DNA from: Bradyrhizobium sp.
GTDB taxonomy: Bacteria > Pseudomonadota > Alphaproteobacteria > Rhizobiales > Xanthobacteraceae
NCBI GenBank assembly: GCA_028290305.1
Contig: JAQGKC010000408.1
Location: 1-9,857, forward strand
Direction of reading: 5' to 3'
Length of the DNA stretch: 9,857 bases
How positions within the stretch are numbered: the first letter of the stretch is position 1; each line of letters begins with the position of its first letter. Shown piece after piece: positions 1-6,852 of this stretch. The translations under genes were made by a program, and so were the position numbers. Below the pieces are notes generated by a model that was not told the DNA's origin, did not search any database, and saw nothing but the letters and a program-made list of their open reading frames with translations.

Positions 1-218
1 AGATTCTGGGTCTGGACGCCGCCGCCGGGCAGATCGATCATGCCAGACTGAACGTCGACGGCGGCGCGATCAGCCTCGGTCATCCCGTCGGCTGCAGCGG
101 CAATCGCATCGTGCTGCATCTCGTCAATGCGATGAAGCGGCTCGGCACCAGGCGCGGCATCGCCACCGAATGTATCGGCGGCGGGCAGGGCGGTGCCATG
201 CTGATCGAAACGGTATAG
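1..218 (+). CDS. fadA: Acetyl-CoA acyltransferase (thiolase), C-terminal end, partial
   Basis: Only the last 71 codons are visible; the gene starts before the window and ends at TAG 216-218, with codons in phase from base 3. The fragment is the C-terminal domain of a thiolase, which cleaves 3-ketoacyl-CoA with free CoA in the last step of beta-oxidation. Two family motifs are present: NVDGGAISLGHPVGCSG, whose His (codon at 81-83) activates the nucleophilic cysteine, and ECIGGGQGG, whose Cys (codon at 171-173) is the second catalytic cysteine acting as acid/base. The GCSG and CIGxGQG forms resemble FadA more than FadI or biosynthetic PhaA. The nucleophilic cysteine of the N-terminal half lies outside the window. 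The bifunctional hydratase/dehydrogenase starts 8 nt downstream, so the two are very probably co-transcribed and supply successive steps. Family certain; chain-length preference unknown. Confidence 0.92.
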   Translation, partial: ILGLDAAAGQIDHARLNVDGGAISLGHPVGCSGNRIVLHLVNAMKRLGTRRGIATECIGGGQGGAMLIETV

Positions 219-226
219 GGAACGTC

Positions 227-2323
227 ATGGACAGCCGAATCATGGACGTTCTGAGGGATCGGGTACTCGAACTCGGGCCCAAGGTCGACGAGAGCGGGCC
301 CTATCGCAATTTCAAGCTGACGCATGACGGCGACGGCATTGCCTGGCTGTTGTTCGATCGCGCTGGCGCCAGCGCCAACACGCTATCCGCCGATGTCATC
401 GAAGAGCTGGATCTGGTGCTGGCGGCGCTGGAAAGCCAGCGTCCTGCGGGTGTCGTCATTCGCTCCGCAAAAAAATCCGGCTTTATCGCCGGCGCCGACG
501 TCAACGAATTCCGTGGCGCGACCGATCCCCGCGCCGTCGAGACCTCCATCGGCCGTGCCCATGCGGTGATCGACCGCCTCGAGCGCCTGAAAATTCCGAC
601 TGTTGCCGTGATCCACGGCTTCTGCCTCGGCGGCGGCCTTGAAGTTGCGCTGGCCTGCCAGTCACGTGTCGCGATCGACGGCGCGCGATTTGGTTTTCCG
701 GAAGTGATGCTCGGCCTGCATCCCGGTCTCGGCGGCACCGCGCGCTTCACGCGGCTGGTCAATCCGATGCAGGCGATGACGCTGATGCTGACCGGCAAGA
801 CCATCGACGCACGCAAGGCAAAATCGCTCCGGCTGGTCGATGCGGTGACACAGGAGCGCCATGTTCGCAATGCCGTCAAGGACGCGGTGTTCGGCCGCTT
901 GAAACGCGCCCGGCCCGGCCTTCTGAACACGATCCTGAATTTCACGCCGGTCCGCGGCTTTCTCGGCTCGCGGATGCGCGCCGAGGCCGAAAAAGCCGCG
1001 CCGCATGTGCATTATCCCGCGCCCTACGCGTTGATCGATCTCTGGGAAAAGCACGGCGGCGACAAGGCTGCGATGCTGGCGGCTGAAAAGACGTCGTTCG
1101 CCAATCTGATGGTGACGCCGACGGCGCAAAACCTGATCCGGGTGTTCTTCCTGCGCGAGCAGATGAAGAAGCTGGCCGGCTCCGGCAACAAGATCAGCCA
1201 TGTTCACGTCATCGGCGCCGGCGCGATGGGCGGTGACATCGCGGCTTGGTGCGCCAATGAGGGCATGCGGGTCACGCTCGCCGATATGAAGCCCGAGCCG
1301 ATTGCCGGTGCGATGAAGCGTGCTGCCGATCTGTTCGGCAAGATCATGCATAAAAGCACCGACATACGTGACGCGCTGGATCGGCTCGTTCCTGATCTCG
1401 ACGGCGAAGGTGTGCGCAATGCCGACCTGATCATCGAGGCGGTGCCGGAGAAGCTGGATCTGAAACAGAAGGTTTATGCCGGGCTCGAGCCGAAGATGAA
1501 AGTGGGTGCAATTCTCGCCACCAATACTTCAAGCATTCCGCTGCAGGATTTGCGGTCCACGCTGCAAAAGCCCGAGCGGCTGGTGGGATTGCATTTCTTC
1601 AATCCGGTGTCGCGATTGCAACTGGTCGAGGTCGTCAGCCACGACGGGTCGGATCCGCAGATGCTGAAGGAGGCGCTGGCCTTTGTCGGCGCCATCGACC
1701 GGCTGCCGCTGCCGGTGAAGAGTTCGCCGGGCTTTCTGGTCAACCGCGCGCTGACGCCTTACATGCTCGAGGCGATGGTGATGCTGGATGAGAGGATCGA
1801 TAAGGTCACGATCGACGCCGCCGCGGAAAAATTCGGCATGCCGATGGGGCCGATCGAGCTTGCCGACCAGGTCGGCCTCGACATCTGCCTCGCCGTCGGT
1901 GACATGCTGCGCTCCAAATTCGGCGACCTGCTGCCGCCGACGCCGGCGTGGCTGCGCGACAAGGTCGCCGCCGGCGATCTCGGCCGCAAGAGCGGCAAGG
2001 GTTTCTATGTCTGGAAAGACGGCAAGGCCGACAAGACATCAGGTTCGCCTTCGACGGCGCAGCCGACGGCGGAAATGATCGACCGGCTGATCCTGCCGAT
2101 GTCGAACGTCTGCGTCGCGTGCCTGCGCGAAGGCATCGTCGACAATGCCGACGTGGTCGATGGCGCCCTGATCTTCGGCACCGGCTATGCGCCGTTTCGC
2201 GGCGGCCCTCTGAATTATGCGCGAAGCCGCGGCCCCGAGAATGTGGTGTCGGCGCTGCGTGCGCTGGCGACAAAATTCGGCGGCCGGTTCACGCCGGATG
2301 CCGGCTGGGACAGTTTCAAATAA
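227..2323 (+). CDS. fadB: Bifunctional enoyl-CoA hydratase / 3-hydroxyacyl-CoA dehydrogenase (FadB/FadJ type)
   Basis: A 698-residue two-domain beta-oxidation enzyme: it hydrates trans-2-enoyl-CoA, then oxidises the L-3-hydroxyacyl-CoA with NAD+, presumably passing product to the thiolase encoded just upstream. Residues about 30-225 are the crotonase domain, with GFIAGADVNEF at 85-95, the oxyanion-hole segment GFCLGGGLE at 131-139 and both catalytic glutamates (E139, and E159 in FPEV). Residues about 324-505 are the NAD-binding Rossmann domain, with GAGAMGG at 330-336 and HFFNPV at 456-461 carrying the catalytic His456. C-terminal dehydrogenase segments follow, including GMPMGPIELADQVG (537-550) and GTGYAPFRGGP (651-661). 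Both active sites look intact. I chose ATG 227 because AGGGAA lies at 217-222; an in-frame ATG further upstream at 170 would sit inside the thiolase gene, and ATG 242 is also possible. Length is close to E. coli FadJ (714) and FadB (729). The FadB-versus-FadJ symbol is uncertain; the function is not. Confidence 0.95.
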   Translation: MDSRIMDVLRDRVLELGPKVDESGPYRNFKLTHDGDGIAWLLFDRAGASANTLSADVIEELDLVLAALESQRPAGVVIRSAKKSGFIAGADVNEFRGATDPRAVETSIGRAHAVIDRLERLKIPTVAVIHGFCLGGGLEVALACQSRVAIDGARFGFPEVMLGLHPGLGGTARFTRLVNPMQAMTLMLTGKTIDARKAKSLRLVDAVTQERHVRNAVKDAVFGRLKRARPGLLNTILNFTPVRGFLGSRMRAEAEKAAPHVHYPAPYALIDLWEKHGGDKAAMLAAEKTSFANLMVTPTAQNLIRVFFLREQMKKLAGSGNKISHVHVIGAGAMGGDIAAWCANEGMRVTLADMKPEPIAGAMKRAADLFGKIMHKSTDIRDALDRLVPDLDGEGVRNADLIIEAVPEKLDLKQKVYAGLEPKMKVGAILATNTSSIPLQDLRSTLQKPERLVGLHFFNPVSRLQLVEVVSHDGSDPQMLKEALAFVGAIDRLPLPVKSSPGFLVNRALTPYMLEAMVMLDERIDKVTIDAAAEKFGMPMGPIELADQVGLDICLAVGDMLRSKFGDLLPPTPAWLRDKVAAGDLGRKSGKGFYVWKDGKADKTSGSPSTAQPTAEMIDRLILPMSNVCVACLREGIVDNADVVDGALIFGTGYAPFRGGPLNYARSRGPENVVSALRALATKFGGRFTPDAGWDSFK

Positions 2324-2350
2324 CCGATTTCAAATCCACGGGCACCCGAC

Positions 2351-2779
2351 ATGACCGACACGCAAGCCGTTCAGGCGGCGCTGGATAACGAGCCGCTCGG
2401 CGATCTCTGCATCCGCACGCTGGCGATGCCGGCCGACACCAACGCGAACGGCGATATTTTCGGCGGCTGGCTCTTGAGCCAGATGGACATCGGCGGCGGC
2501 GTCTTCGCCTCCAAAGTCGCGAAGTCGAGAACCGTGACGGTCGCGATCGAAGCGATGAATTTTCGCAAACCCGTATTCGTCGGCGATCTGGTTTCCGTGC
2601 ACGCCAATCTGGTCCGGGTCGGCAAGACCTCCATCACGGTCCACCTCGAGGCCTGGGTTTTGCGCCGCAAGGAGATGCAGTCGATCATGGTGACCGACGG
2701 CAACTTCACCTACGTCTCCATCGACGATCAGGGCCACCCGCAAGTCATCAAACAGGATGGCGCGCCGATTTCGGTGTAA
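2351..2779 (+). CDS. yciA: Acyl-CoA thioesterase, YciA family (hotdog fold)
   Basis: A 142-residue single hotdog-fold protein that hydrolyses acyl-CoA to free acid and CoA in the cytoplasm. Residues 24-48 (LAMPADTNANGDIFGG followed by a WLLSQMDIGG block) match E. coli YciA almost residue for residue. Asp46 in QMDIGG corresponds to the catalytic aspartate of characterised YciA enzymes, which are hexamers of hotdog domains. Later conserved segments are the VTVAIEAMNFRKPV strand/loop near 59-72, VGDLVSVHA at 74-82 and the FTYVSID strand near the C-terminus. Length is normal for the family. It begins 27 nt after the hydratase/dehydrogenase stop, so co-transcription with the beta-oxidation genes is likely; the role may be to recover free CoA or drain short or medium acyl-CoA. 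The upstream GGGC is only a weak ribosome-binding site. Family assignment is firm; substrate range cannot be read from sequence. Confidence 0.94.
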   Translation: MTDTQAVQAALDNEPLGDLCIRTLAMPADTNANGDIFGGWLLSQMDIGGGVFASKVAKSRTVTVAIEAMNFRKPVFVGDLVSVHANLVRVGKTSITVHLEAWVLRRKEMQSIMVTDGNFTYVSIDDQGHPQVIKQDGAPISV

Positions 2780-2785
2780 GAGGTC

Positions 2786-2870
2786 CCGTCATTCCGGGAT
2801 GGTGCGTTAGCACCAGACCCGGAATCTCGAGATTCTGGGTTCGATGCTTCGCATCGCCCCGGAATGACGG
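2786..2870. repeat. 85-bp palindromic intergenic repeat with three internal hairpins
   Basis: A 13-bp perfect outer inverted repeat (CCGTCATTCCGGG at 2786-2798, complement at 2858-2870) encloses three further inverted repeats. Arm A is TGGTGC/GCACCA at 2800-2805 and 2810-2815 with a GTTA loop. Arm B is a 24-nt near-perfect palindrome at 2817-2840, centred on TCGA, with one G.T pair. Arm C is CGATGC/GCATCG at 2842-2847 and 2851-2856. Drawn as single strand this is a cloverleaf-like four-way junction. I recall sequences beginning or ending CCGGAATGACGG as frequent interspersed repeats in Bradyrhizobium and related genomes; that part is recall, not a search. It follows the thioesterase stop by only 6 nt, so the transcript could fold there, but there is no T-run and I do not call it an intrinsic terminator. 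Confidence 0.75.
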
Positions 2871-2980
2871 CTTCTGGATTGCTTCGCGGAGCCTGTTATC
2901 AGGCGCGCTCCCGCACTCGGAACCTTCGAGCGCCTGCTCCGTTGTTGGCCCGCACTGAGGAATAAAGGGCGCTCAAGAAA

Positions 2981-3172
2981 ATGTCGGACACTTATATCAT
3001 CGAAGTCATCTCGCAGCCGGCGGGCATCGTCGTGCGCAATCCTGAAGGTTATCGCTTCTTTGCAGCCTCCCACCGCTTCAATGCGATGGAAGGTCAACTG
3101 TTTCGCAACGCGGGCGAGGCCGAGCGCGCGGCGATCCGCCTCGCAAACGGCGGTCTGACATTGGCCGCGTAG
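2981..3172 (+). CDS. Small hypothetical protein, 63 aa
   Basis: I do not recognise a named family. The ORF encodes 63 residues with no signal peptide, membrane segment or cysteine. An N-terminal stretch rich in beta-formers (TYIIEVISQPAGIVVRNPEG, residues 4-23) is followed by an aromatic segment (YRFFAASHRF) and a likely amphipathic helix (GEAERAAIRLANGG, residues 45-58), which suggests a compact cytoplasmic beta-alpha domain. Third codon positions are strongly GC-rich, as in the neighbouring genes, supporting real coding. AAAGGG at 2964-2969 lies 11 nt before the ATG, a somewhat long spacing; a second purine run, AAGAAA, touches the start. It stands alone between the palindromic repeat and glpR, 201 nt from the thioesterase and 122 nt from the regulator, so it is probably its own transcription unit. 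I recall similar short orphan ORFs in Bradyrhizobium, but no function. Confidence 0.6.
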   Translation: MSDTYIIEVISQPAGIVVRNPEGYRFFAASHRFNAMEGQLFRNAGEAERAAIRLANGGLTLAA

Positions 3173-3284
3173 CCGGCGCGACCACTTTTAACCGTAACCC
3201 GATGTTCGGCCGCGGTCAGCAACCAGGCCGATCTGCCTCGTTGACCGGATGCCGGAACGGCCGCACCATGGGGCGTGTTTGCCC

Positions 3285-3288
3285 GAGG
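3285..3288 (+). promoter_or_regulatory. Ribosome-binding site that sets the glpR start
   Basis: GAGG at 3285-3288 lies 6 nt before GTG 3295. This favours the GTG over the longer in-frame ATG starts at 3202 and 3268, neither of which has a comparable purine run at suitable spacing. The resulting N-terminus (a short lead, then LTHRQTEIL) matches the usual DeoR-family beginning. Confidence 0.6.
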
Positions 3289-3294
3289 TGCCCT

Positions 3295-4125
3295 GTGACT
3301 GGCCTGACTCACCGCCAAACTGAAATCCTCAATATCGCCCGCGCCTTTGGCCGGGTGATGGTGGAGGATCTCGCCCGGCGGTTCGAAGTCTCGGCGCAGA
3401 CCATCCGCAAGGATCTGAACGATCTGTGCGATCACCGATCGCTGACGCGCATTCACGGCGGCGCCATCATTGCATCGGGCGTCGAGAACCTCGCCTATGA
3501 AGCACGCCGGTTTGTTGCGGCCGACGAGAAGAAAGCCATCGGCGCGGCGGCGGCGGGATTGATTCCCAATGGTTGCTCGCTCTTCATCAACATCGGCACC
3601 ACAACCGAAGAGGTCGCCAGCGCGCTGACCTCGCATGAGGACCTGTTGGTCATCACCAACAACCTCAATGTCGCGATGCTGCTCTATCGGCATCCGCGCA
3701 TCGAGGTGATCGTGGCCGGCGGCGCGGTGCGCCGCGCCGACGGCGCCGTGATCGGCTCGACGGCGATCAGCCTGATCGGCCAGTTCAAGGTCGATTACGC
3801 CATCATCGGCGCCTCGGCGATCGACGAGGAGGGCGCGCTGCTGGATTTCGATTATCGCGAAGTCCAGGCAGCCCAAGCCATCATCGCCAATGCGCGCAGC
3901 GTGATGCTGGTCGCCGACTCGACCAAGCTGCGGCGCAGCGCACCAGTCCGCATCGCCCATATCAGCCAGATCCAGACTTTTGTGACCGATGCGGCACTTC
4001 CGGCGGCGCTCGCCAGCATCTGCCACACCCGGGGCATCGAGGTGATCGAGGCGATACCTAAATCATCGGCCGATCTGGACGAACCGGGCGCCGAGCCCGT
4101 TTCCACCGTCACCCGGCTGCGATAG
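3295..4125 (+). CDS. glpR: DeoR-family transcriptional repressor GlpR (glycerol-3-phosphate responsive)
   Basis: A 276-residue DeoR/GlpR-family regulator. Residues 5-57 form the N-terminal winged helix-turn-helix, with VEDLARRFEVSAQTIRKDL at 23-41 and the wing TRIHGGA at 51-57. The C-terminal half is the sugar-phosphate-sensing domain: NIGTTTEE (99-106), ITNNLNVA (120-127), AGGAVR (141-146), IIGASAIDEEGALLDFDYREV (about 170-190) and VADSTKL (206-212). These match E. coli GlpR closely, in particular LLxFDYxEV and TNNLNVA, which supports glycerol-3-phosphate as the likely effector. In the family, effector binding releases repression. I chose GTG 3295 because GAGG lies 6 nt upstream and the N-terminus then fits the family; ATG 3268 or 3202 would add 9 or 31 residues lacking family character. 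It is about 20 residues longer than E. coli GlpR, by a Pro/Glu-containing C-terminal tail. It directly precedes glpD and presumably controls the downstream glp operon. Confidence 0.9.
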   Translation: MTGLTHRQTEILNIARAFGRVMVEDLARRFEVSAQTIRKDLNDLCDHRSLTRIHGGAIIASGVENLAYEARRFVAADEKKAIGAAAAGLIPNGCSLFINIGTTTEEVASALTSHEDLLVITNNLNVAMLLYRHPRIEVIVAGGAVRRADGAVIGSTAISLIGQFKVDYAIIGASAIDEEGALLDFDYREVQAAQAIIANARSVMLVADSTKLRRSAPVRIAHISQIQTFVTDAALPAALASICHTRGIEVIEAIPKSSADLDEPGAEPVSTVTRLR

Positions 4126-4130
4126 TTCCT

Positions 4131-4184
4131 TTTCGGTTGCTTTCGCATTTGGTTGTGATTTACTCCGAATCGAAAGCGAAATCG
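4131..4184 (+). promoter_or_regulatory. Candidate GlpR operator / glpD promoter region
   Basis: The glpR-glpD gap holds TTTCG at 4131-4135 and 4141-4145 (one helical turn apart), then CGAAA at 4171-4175 and 4177-4181. GCTTTCG (4139-4145) and CGAAAGC (4171-4177) form a perfect 7-bp inverted repeat. GlpR half-sites in characterised proteobacteria contain TTCG/CGAA, so this is a reasonable operator for the adjacent repressor. A weak sigma70-like promoter can be placed between the repeats (TTGCTT at 4137-4142, TTTACT at 4159-4164, 16-bp spacer), in which case repressor binding on both sides would cover the -35 and the region after the -10. The repeats are seen; the operator role is inferred and the promoter placement is tentative. 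Confidence 0.45.
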
Positions 4185-4208
4185 CCAATGTGAACAGGCG
4201 AGCGCCCC

Positions 4209-4214
4209 GGGGAG
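4209..4214 (+). promoter_or_regulatory. Ribosome-binding site that suggests a TTG start for glpD
   Basis: GGGGAG at 4209-4214 lies 5 nt before TTG 4220. The in-frame GTG at 4190 has no comparable site, only an AAAGCGAAAT stretch. Starting at TTG also gives the short N-terminal lead usual in GlpD proteins before the FAD-binding GGG motif. Confidence 0.5.
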
Positions 4215-4219
4215 CGCCT

Positions 4220-5764
4220 TTGGACCGAATTTTTGACCTCGCTATTATTGGCGGCGGCGTCAACGGCTGCGGTATCGCACGCGATGCAGTCGGCCGGGGA
4301 AATTCTGTTTTCCTCTGTGAAATGAACGACTTGGCCAGCGGTACATCGTCGTGGTCGACGAAGCTCGTGCATGGCGGCCTGCGTTATCTGGAATATTACG
4401 AGTTCCGGCTGGTCCGCGAGGCGCTGATCGAGCGCGAAATCCTCTGGCAGATCGCGCCCCACATCATCCTGCCGCTTCGATTCGTGCTGCCGCACCATGC
4501 TGGTCTGCGCCCGGCCTGGCTGCTGCGGCTGGGCCTGTTCCTGTACGACCATATCGGGGGCCGACACCTGCTGCCACCGACGCGCTCGGTCGATCTGACG
4601 CGCGACGTGGTCGGACAGCCCCTGATTCCGAACCGCTACACCAAGGGCTTTGAATATTCCGACTGTTTCGTCGATGACGCCCGGCTGGTGGTGCTCACCG
4701 CACGGGACGCGGCGGATCGCGGCGCCGAAATCCGCACCCGCTCGCGCGCGGTCGAGATCAGGCAGGCCGACGGGATCTGGCAGGTCACGGTCGAACACAC
4801 CTCAACCGGCGAGCGCAGCACGATTCAAGCCCGTGTGCTGGTCAACGCGGGCGGACCATGGGTCGAGGACGTGCTGGCGTCGGGCGCGGGCGTCAACGCC
4901 AAAGCCAAGGTGCGGCTGGTGCAGGGCTCGCACATCGTTGTGCGAAAACTTTATGAACATGACCGCGCCTACATGTTTCAGAACAGCGACGGCCGGATTG
5001 TCTTCGTCATACCCTACCAGGACGATTTCACGCTGATCGGCACCACGGATCGCGACTACCACGGCGACCCCGCCAAGGTGAAAGCATCATCAGAGGAAAT
5101 CGAATACCTCTGCGATTCCGTCAGCGAATATCTGGCGAAACCGGTCAAGCCTGCGGACGTGGTCTGGACTTATGCCGGCGTTCGCCCGCTCTATGACGAC
5201 GGCGCCAGCGAAGCCAAGGCTGCCACCCGCGAATACGTTTTAGAACTCGACACCCCCGGCGGCACGCCGCTGCTGTCGATCTATGGCGGCAAGATCACCA
5301 CCCATCGCCGGCTGGCGGAGGAGGCGATCGAAAAGCTCGCGCCCTATCTCAAGGGGACCAAGGCGCGCGAAGGCTGGACCGCCAGATCACCGCTTCCCGG
5401 CGGCGATCTGGATGTCTCGGCGGTCGCCGCGCTAACCGCGGAGCTCGTGCGCGGTTATCCCTTTCTGTCGCCGGCACATGCCAACCGGCTGGCCCACGCC
5501 TACGGCACGCGCGCCGGCAAGCTGCTCGGCAATGCGAAATCCATGGCCGATCTCGGCCAGTCGTTCGGCGCCACCTTGACGGAAAGCGAAGTCAGGTACC
5601 TGATGTCATCGGAGTGGGCCTGCAGCGCCGAAGACATCGTCTGGCGGCGATCCAAGCTCGGATTGCGATTGTCGTCTACTGAGATTGCCGCGGTCGACGA
5701 TTGGATTGCCGCGCACCGGGTTCCGGTCGAAAGTCCCTTGCTGGAAGCAGGAAAGCGGACATGA
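4220..5764 (+). CDS. glpD: Aerobic glycerol-3-phosphate dehydrogenase (FAD, membrane-associated)
   Basis: A GlpD flavoprotein that oxidises sn-glycerol-3-phosphate to dihydroxyacetone phosphate at the cytoplasmic membrane and passes electrons to quinone. From TTG 4220 it has 514 residues; E. coli GlpD has 501. The FAD-binding motif LAIIGGGVNGCG is at 7-18. Blocks nearly identical to E. coli GlpD follow: KLVHGGLRYLEYYEFRLV (48-65), KGFEYSDCFVDDARLV (142-157), VNAGGPWV (208-215), QGSHIVV (235-241), LIGTTDRDY (272-280), YAGVRPLYDDG (318-328) and a YGGKITTHRRLAEE segment (355-368). The C-terminal GlpD domain (RYLMSSEW, DIVWRRSKLG) is complete. GTG 4190 would add ten residues (MNRRAPRGAP) but lacks a good ribosome-binding site. 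A putative GlpR operator lies just upstream, and the stop overlaps the next ATG by 4 nt (ATGA at 5761-5764), so glpD leads the importer operon. Function very sure; exact start less so. Confidence 0.95.
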   Translation: MDRIFDLAIIGGGVNGCGIARDAVGRGNSVFLCEMNDLASGTSSWSTKLVHGGLRYLEYYEFRLVREALIEREILWQIAPHIILPLRFVLPHHAGLRPAWLLRLGLFLYDHIGGRHLLPPTRSVDLTRDVVGQPLIPNRYTKGFEYSDCFVDDARLVVLTARDAADRGAEIRTRSRAVEIRQADGIWQVTVEHTSTGERSTIQARVLVNAGGPWVEDVLASGAGVNAKAKVRLVQGSHIVVRKLYEHDRAYMFQNSDGRIVFVIPYQDDFTLIGTTDRDYHGDPAKVKASSEEIEYLCDSVSEYLAKPVKPADVVWTYAGVRPLYDDGASEAKAATREYVLELDTPGGTPLLSIYGGKITTHRRLAEEAIEKLAPYLKGTKAREGWTARSPLPGGDLDVSAVAALTAELVRGYPFLSPAHANRLAHAYGTRAGKLLGNAKSMADLGQSFGATLTESEVRYLMSSEWACSAEDIVWRRSKLGLRLSSTEIAAVDDWIAAHRVPVESPLLEAGKRT

Positions 5765-6840
5765 CCGTTACACTCGAACACGTCACGCGCTCGATCGATG
5801 GCATCCCGGCCATTCGCGATGTCTCGCTGACGCTTGAGCGCGGCACCTTGAGCGTGCTGCTGGGCCCGACGCTGTCGGGCAAGACCTCGATCATGCGGCT
5901 GCTCGCCGGTCTCGACAAGCCGACAAGCGGCCGCGTGCTGGTCGATGGCAAGGATGTCACCGGCTTCGATGTGCGGCAGCGTTCGGTGGCGATGGTCTAT
6001 CAGCAGTTCATCAATTATCCCTCTTTCACCGTCTATGAAAACATCGCCTCACCGCTGCGGGTGCAGGGCAAGCCGCGCGTGGAGATCGAGAAGCGGGTCC
6101 AGGAGGCTGCGAAACTCCTGAAACTGGAGCCGTATCTGAACCGCACACCGCTGCAATTGTCCGGCGGCCAGCAGCAGCGCACGGCGATCGCACGCGCGCT
6201 GGTCAAAGGCGCCGATCTGGTGCTGCTGGACGAGCCGCTCGCCAATCTCGACTACAAGCTGCGCGAGGAATTGCGCACCGAACTGCCGCGCATCTTCGAG
6301 GCGTCCGGCGCGATCTTCGTCTATGCGACGACAGAGCCTTCCGAAGCGTTGCTGCTTGGCGGCCGTACCGTCTGCATGTGGGAGGGCGAGGTATTGCAGG
6401 TCGGTGAGACCCCGAAAGTCTATCGCCATCCCGCCACCCTGCGCGTGGCCCAGGTATTTTCCGATCCGCCGCTCAACATCGTCGGAATCGAAAAGAACAA
6501 CGGCTCGGTGCAATATGCCGGCGGCATACAGGCGCCGGCAAGCGGACTATACGCGGGCCTTGGCGATGGCGCCTACCGGGTCGGCTTCCGCGCGCATCAG
6601 CTCGAAGTCGCCAACGGGATGGCCGGCCGCCACGCCTTTTCCGCCACCGTAACGGTGACGGAAATCACCGGTTCGGAAAGCTTCGTGCATCTCAATCGCG
6701 ATGCTTCCAACTGGGTCGCCGTGTTGCAGGGCGTTCACGAATATCCGCCCGGTTACGTGCTGGATGCCGTGCTCGACCCGAATAATGTTTTTGTGTTCGA
6801 TGCGGCCGACCATCTGGTCGCCGCCCCCGGCGCGATGTGA
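5761..6840 (+). CDS. glpS: Glycerol ABC importer, ATP-binding subunit GlpS
   Basis: A 359-residue MalK/UgpC-like ATPase, one of two in this operon. Residues 1-235 are the nucleotide-binding domain: Walker A GPTLSGKT (35-42), Q-loop VYQQ (79-82), a fully canonical signature LSGGQQQR (133-140), Walker B LVLLDEPL (153-160, with D157 and catalytic E158) and D-loop ANLD (161-164). At the switch position, where relatives have YVTHDQ, the protein reads YATTEP, so the H-loop histidine is replaced by Thr191 (codon at 6331-6333). Residues about 240-359 are a MalK-like regulatory/TOBE domain with GFRAHQLEV (275-283). ATG 5761 was chosen because AGGAAAG at 5749-5755 lies 5 nt upstream and ATGA couples it to glpD; a longer ORF from 5701 lies wholly inside glpD. 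By gene order and similarity it corresponds to GlpS of the Rhizobium leguminosarum glycerol importer. Glycerol as substrate is inferred. Confidence 0.88.
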   Translation: MTVTLEHVTRSIDGIPAIRDVSLTLERGTLSVLLGPTLSGKTSIMRLLAGLDKPTSGRVLVDGKDVTGFDVRQRSVAMVYQQFINYPSFTVYENIASPLRVQGKPRVEIEKRVQEAAKLLKLEPYLNRTPLQLSGGQQQRTAIARALVKGADLVLLDEPLANLDYKLREELRTELPRIFEASGAIFVYATTEPSEALLLGGRTVCMWEGEVLQVGETPKVYRHPATLRVAQVFSDPPLNIVGIEKNNGSVQYAGGIQAPASGLYAGLGDGAYRVGFRAHQLEVANGMAGRHAFSATVTVTEITGSESFVHLNRDASNWVAVLQGVHEYPPGYVLDAVLDPNNVFVFDAADHLVAAPGAM

Positions 6841-6852
6841 GGGACATGCAGC

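Noticed and set aside
2314..2335. TTTCAAAT repeated twice across the fadB stop codon
   Set aside because: An 8-bp direct repeat with a 14-nt period, partly inside coding sequence; no known role and easily due to chance.
2900..2936. Inverted repeat CAGGCGC...GCGCCTG before the small ORF
   Set aside because: A 7-bp stem with a 23-nt interior and no T-run; such pairs arise easily in GC-rich spacers.
3094..4026. 310-codon open frame on the minus strand opposite glpR
   Set aside because: It mirrors glpR, whose domains are unmistakable. Long antisense frames are expected in GC-rich genes, and its translation (rich in Arg, Asp, His, Gln) shows no family character.
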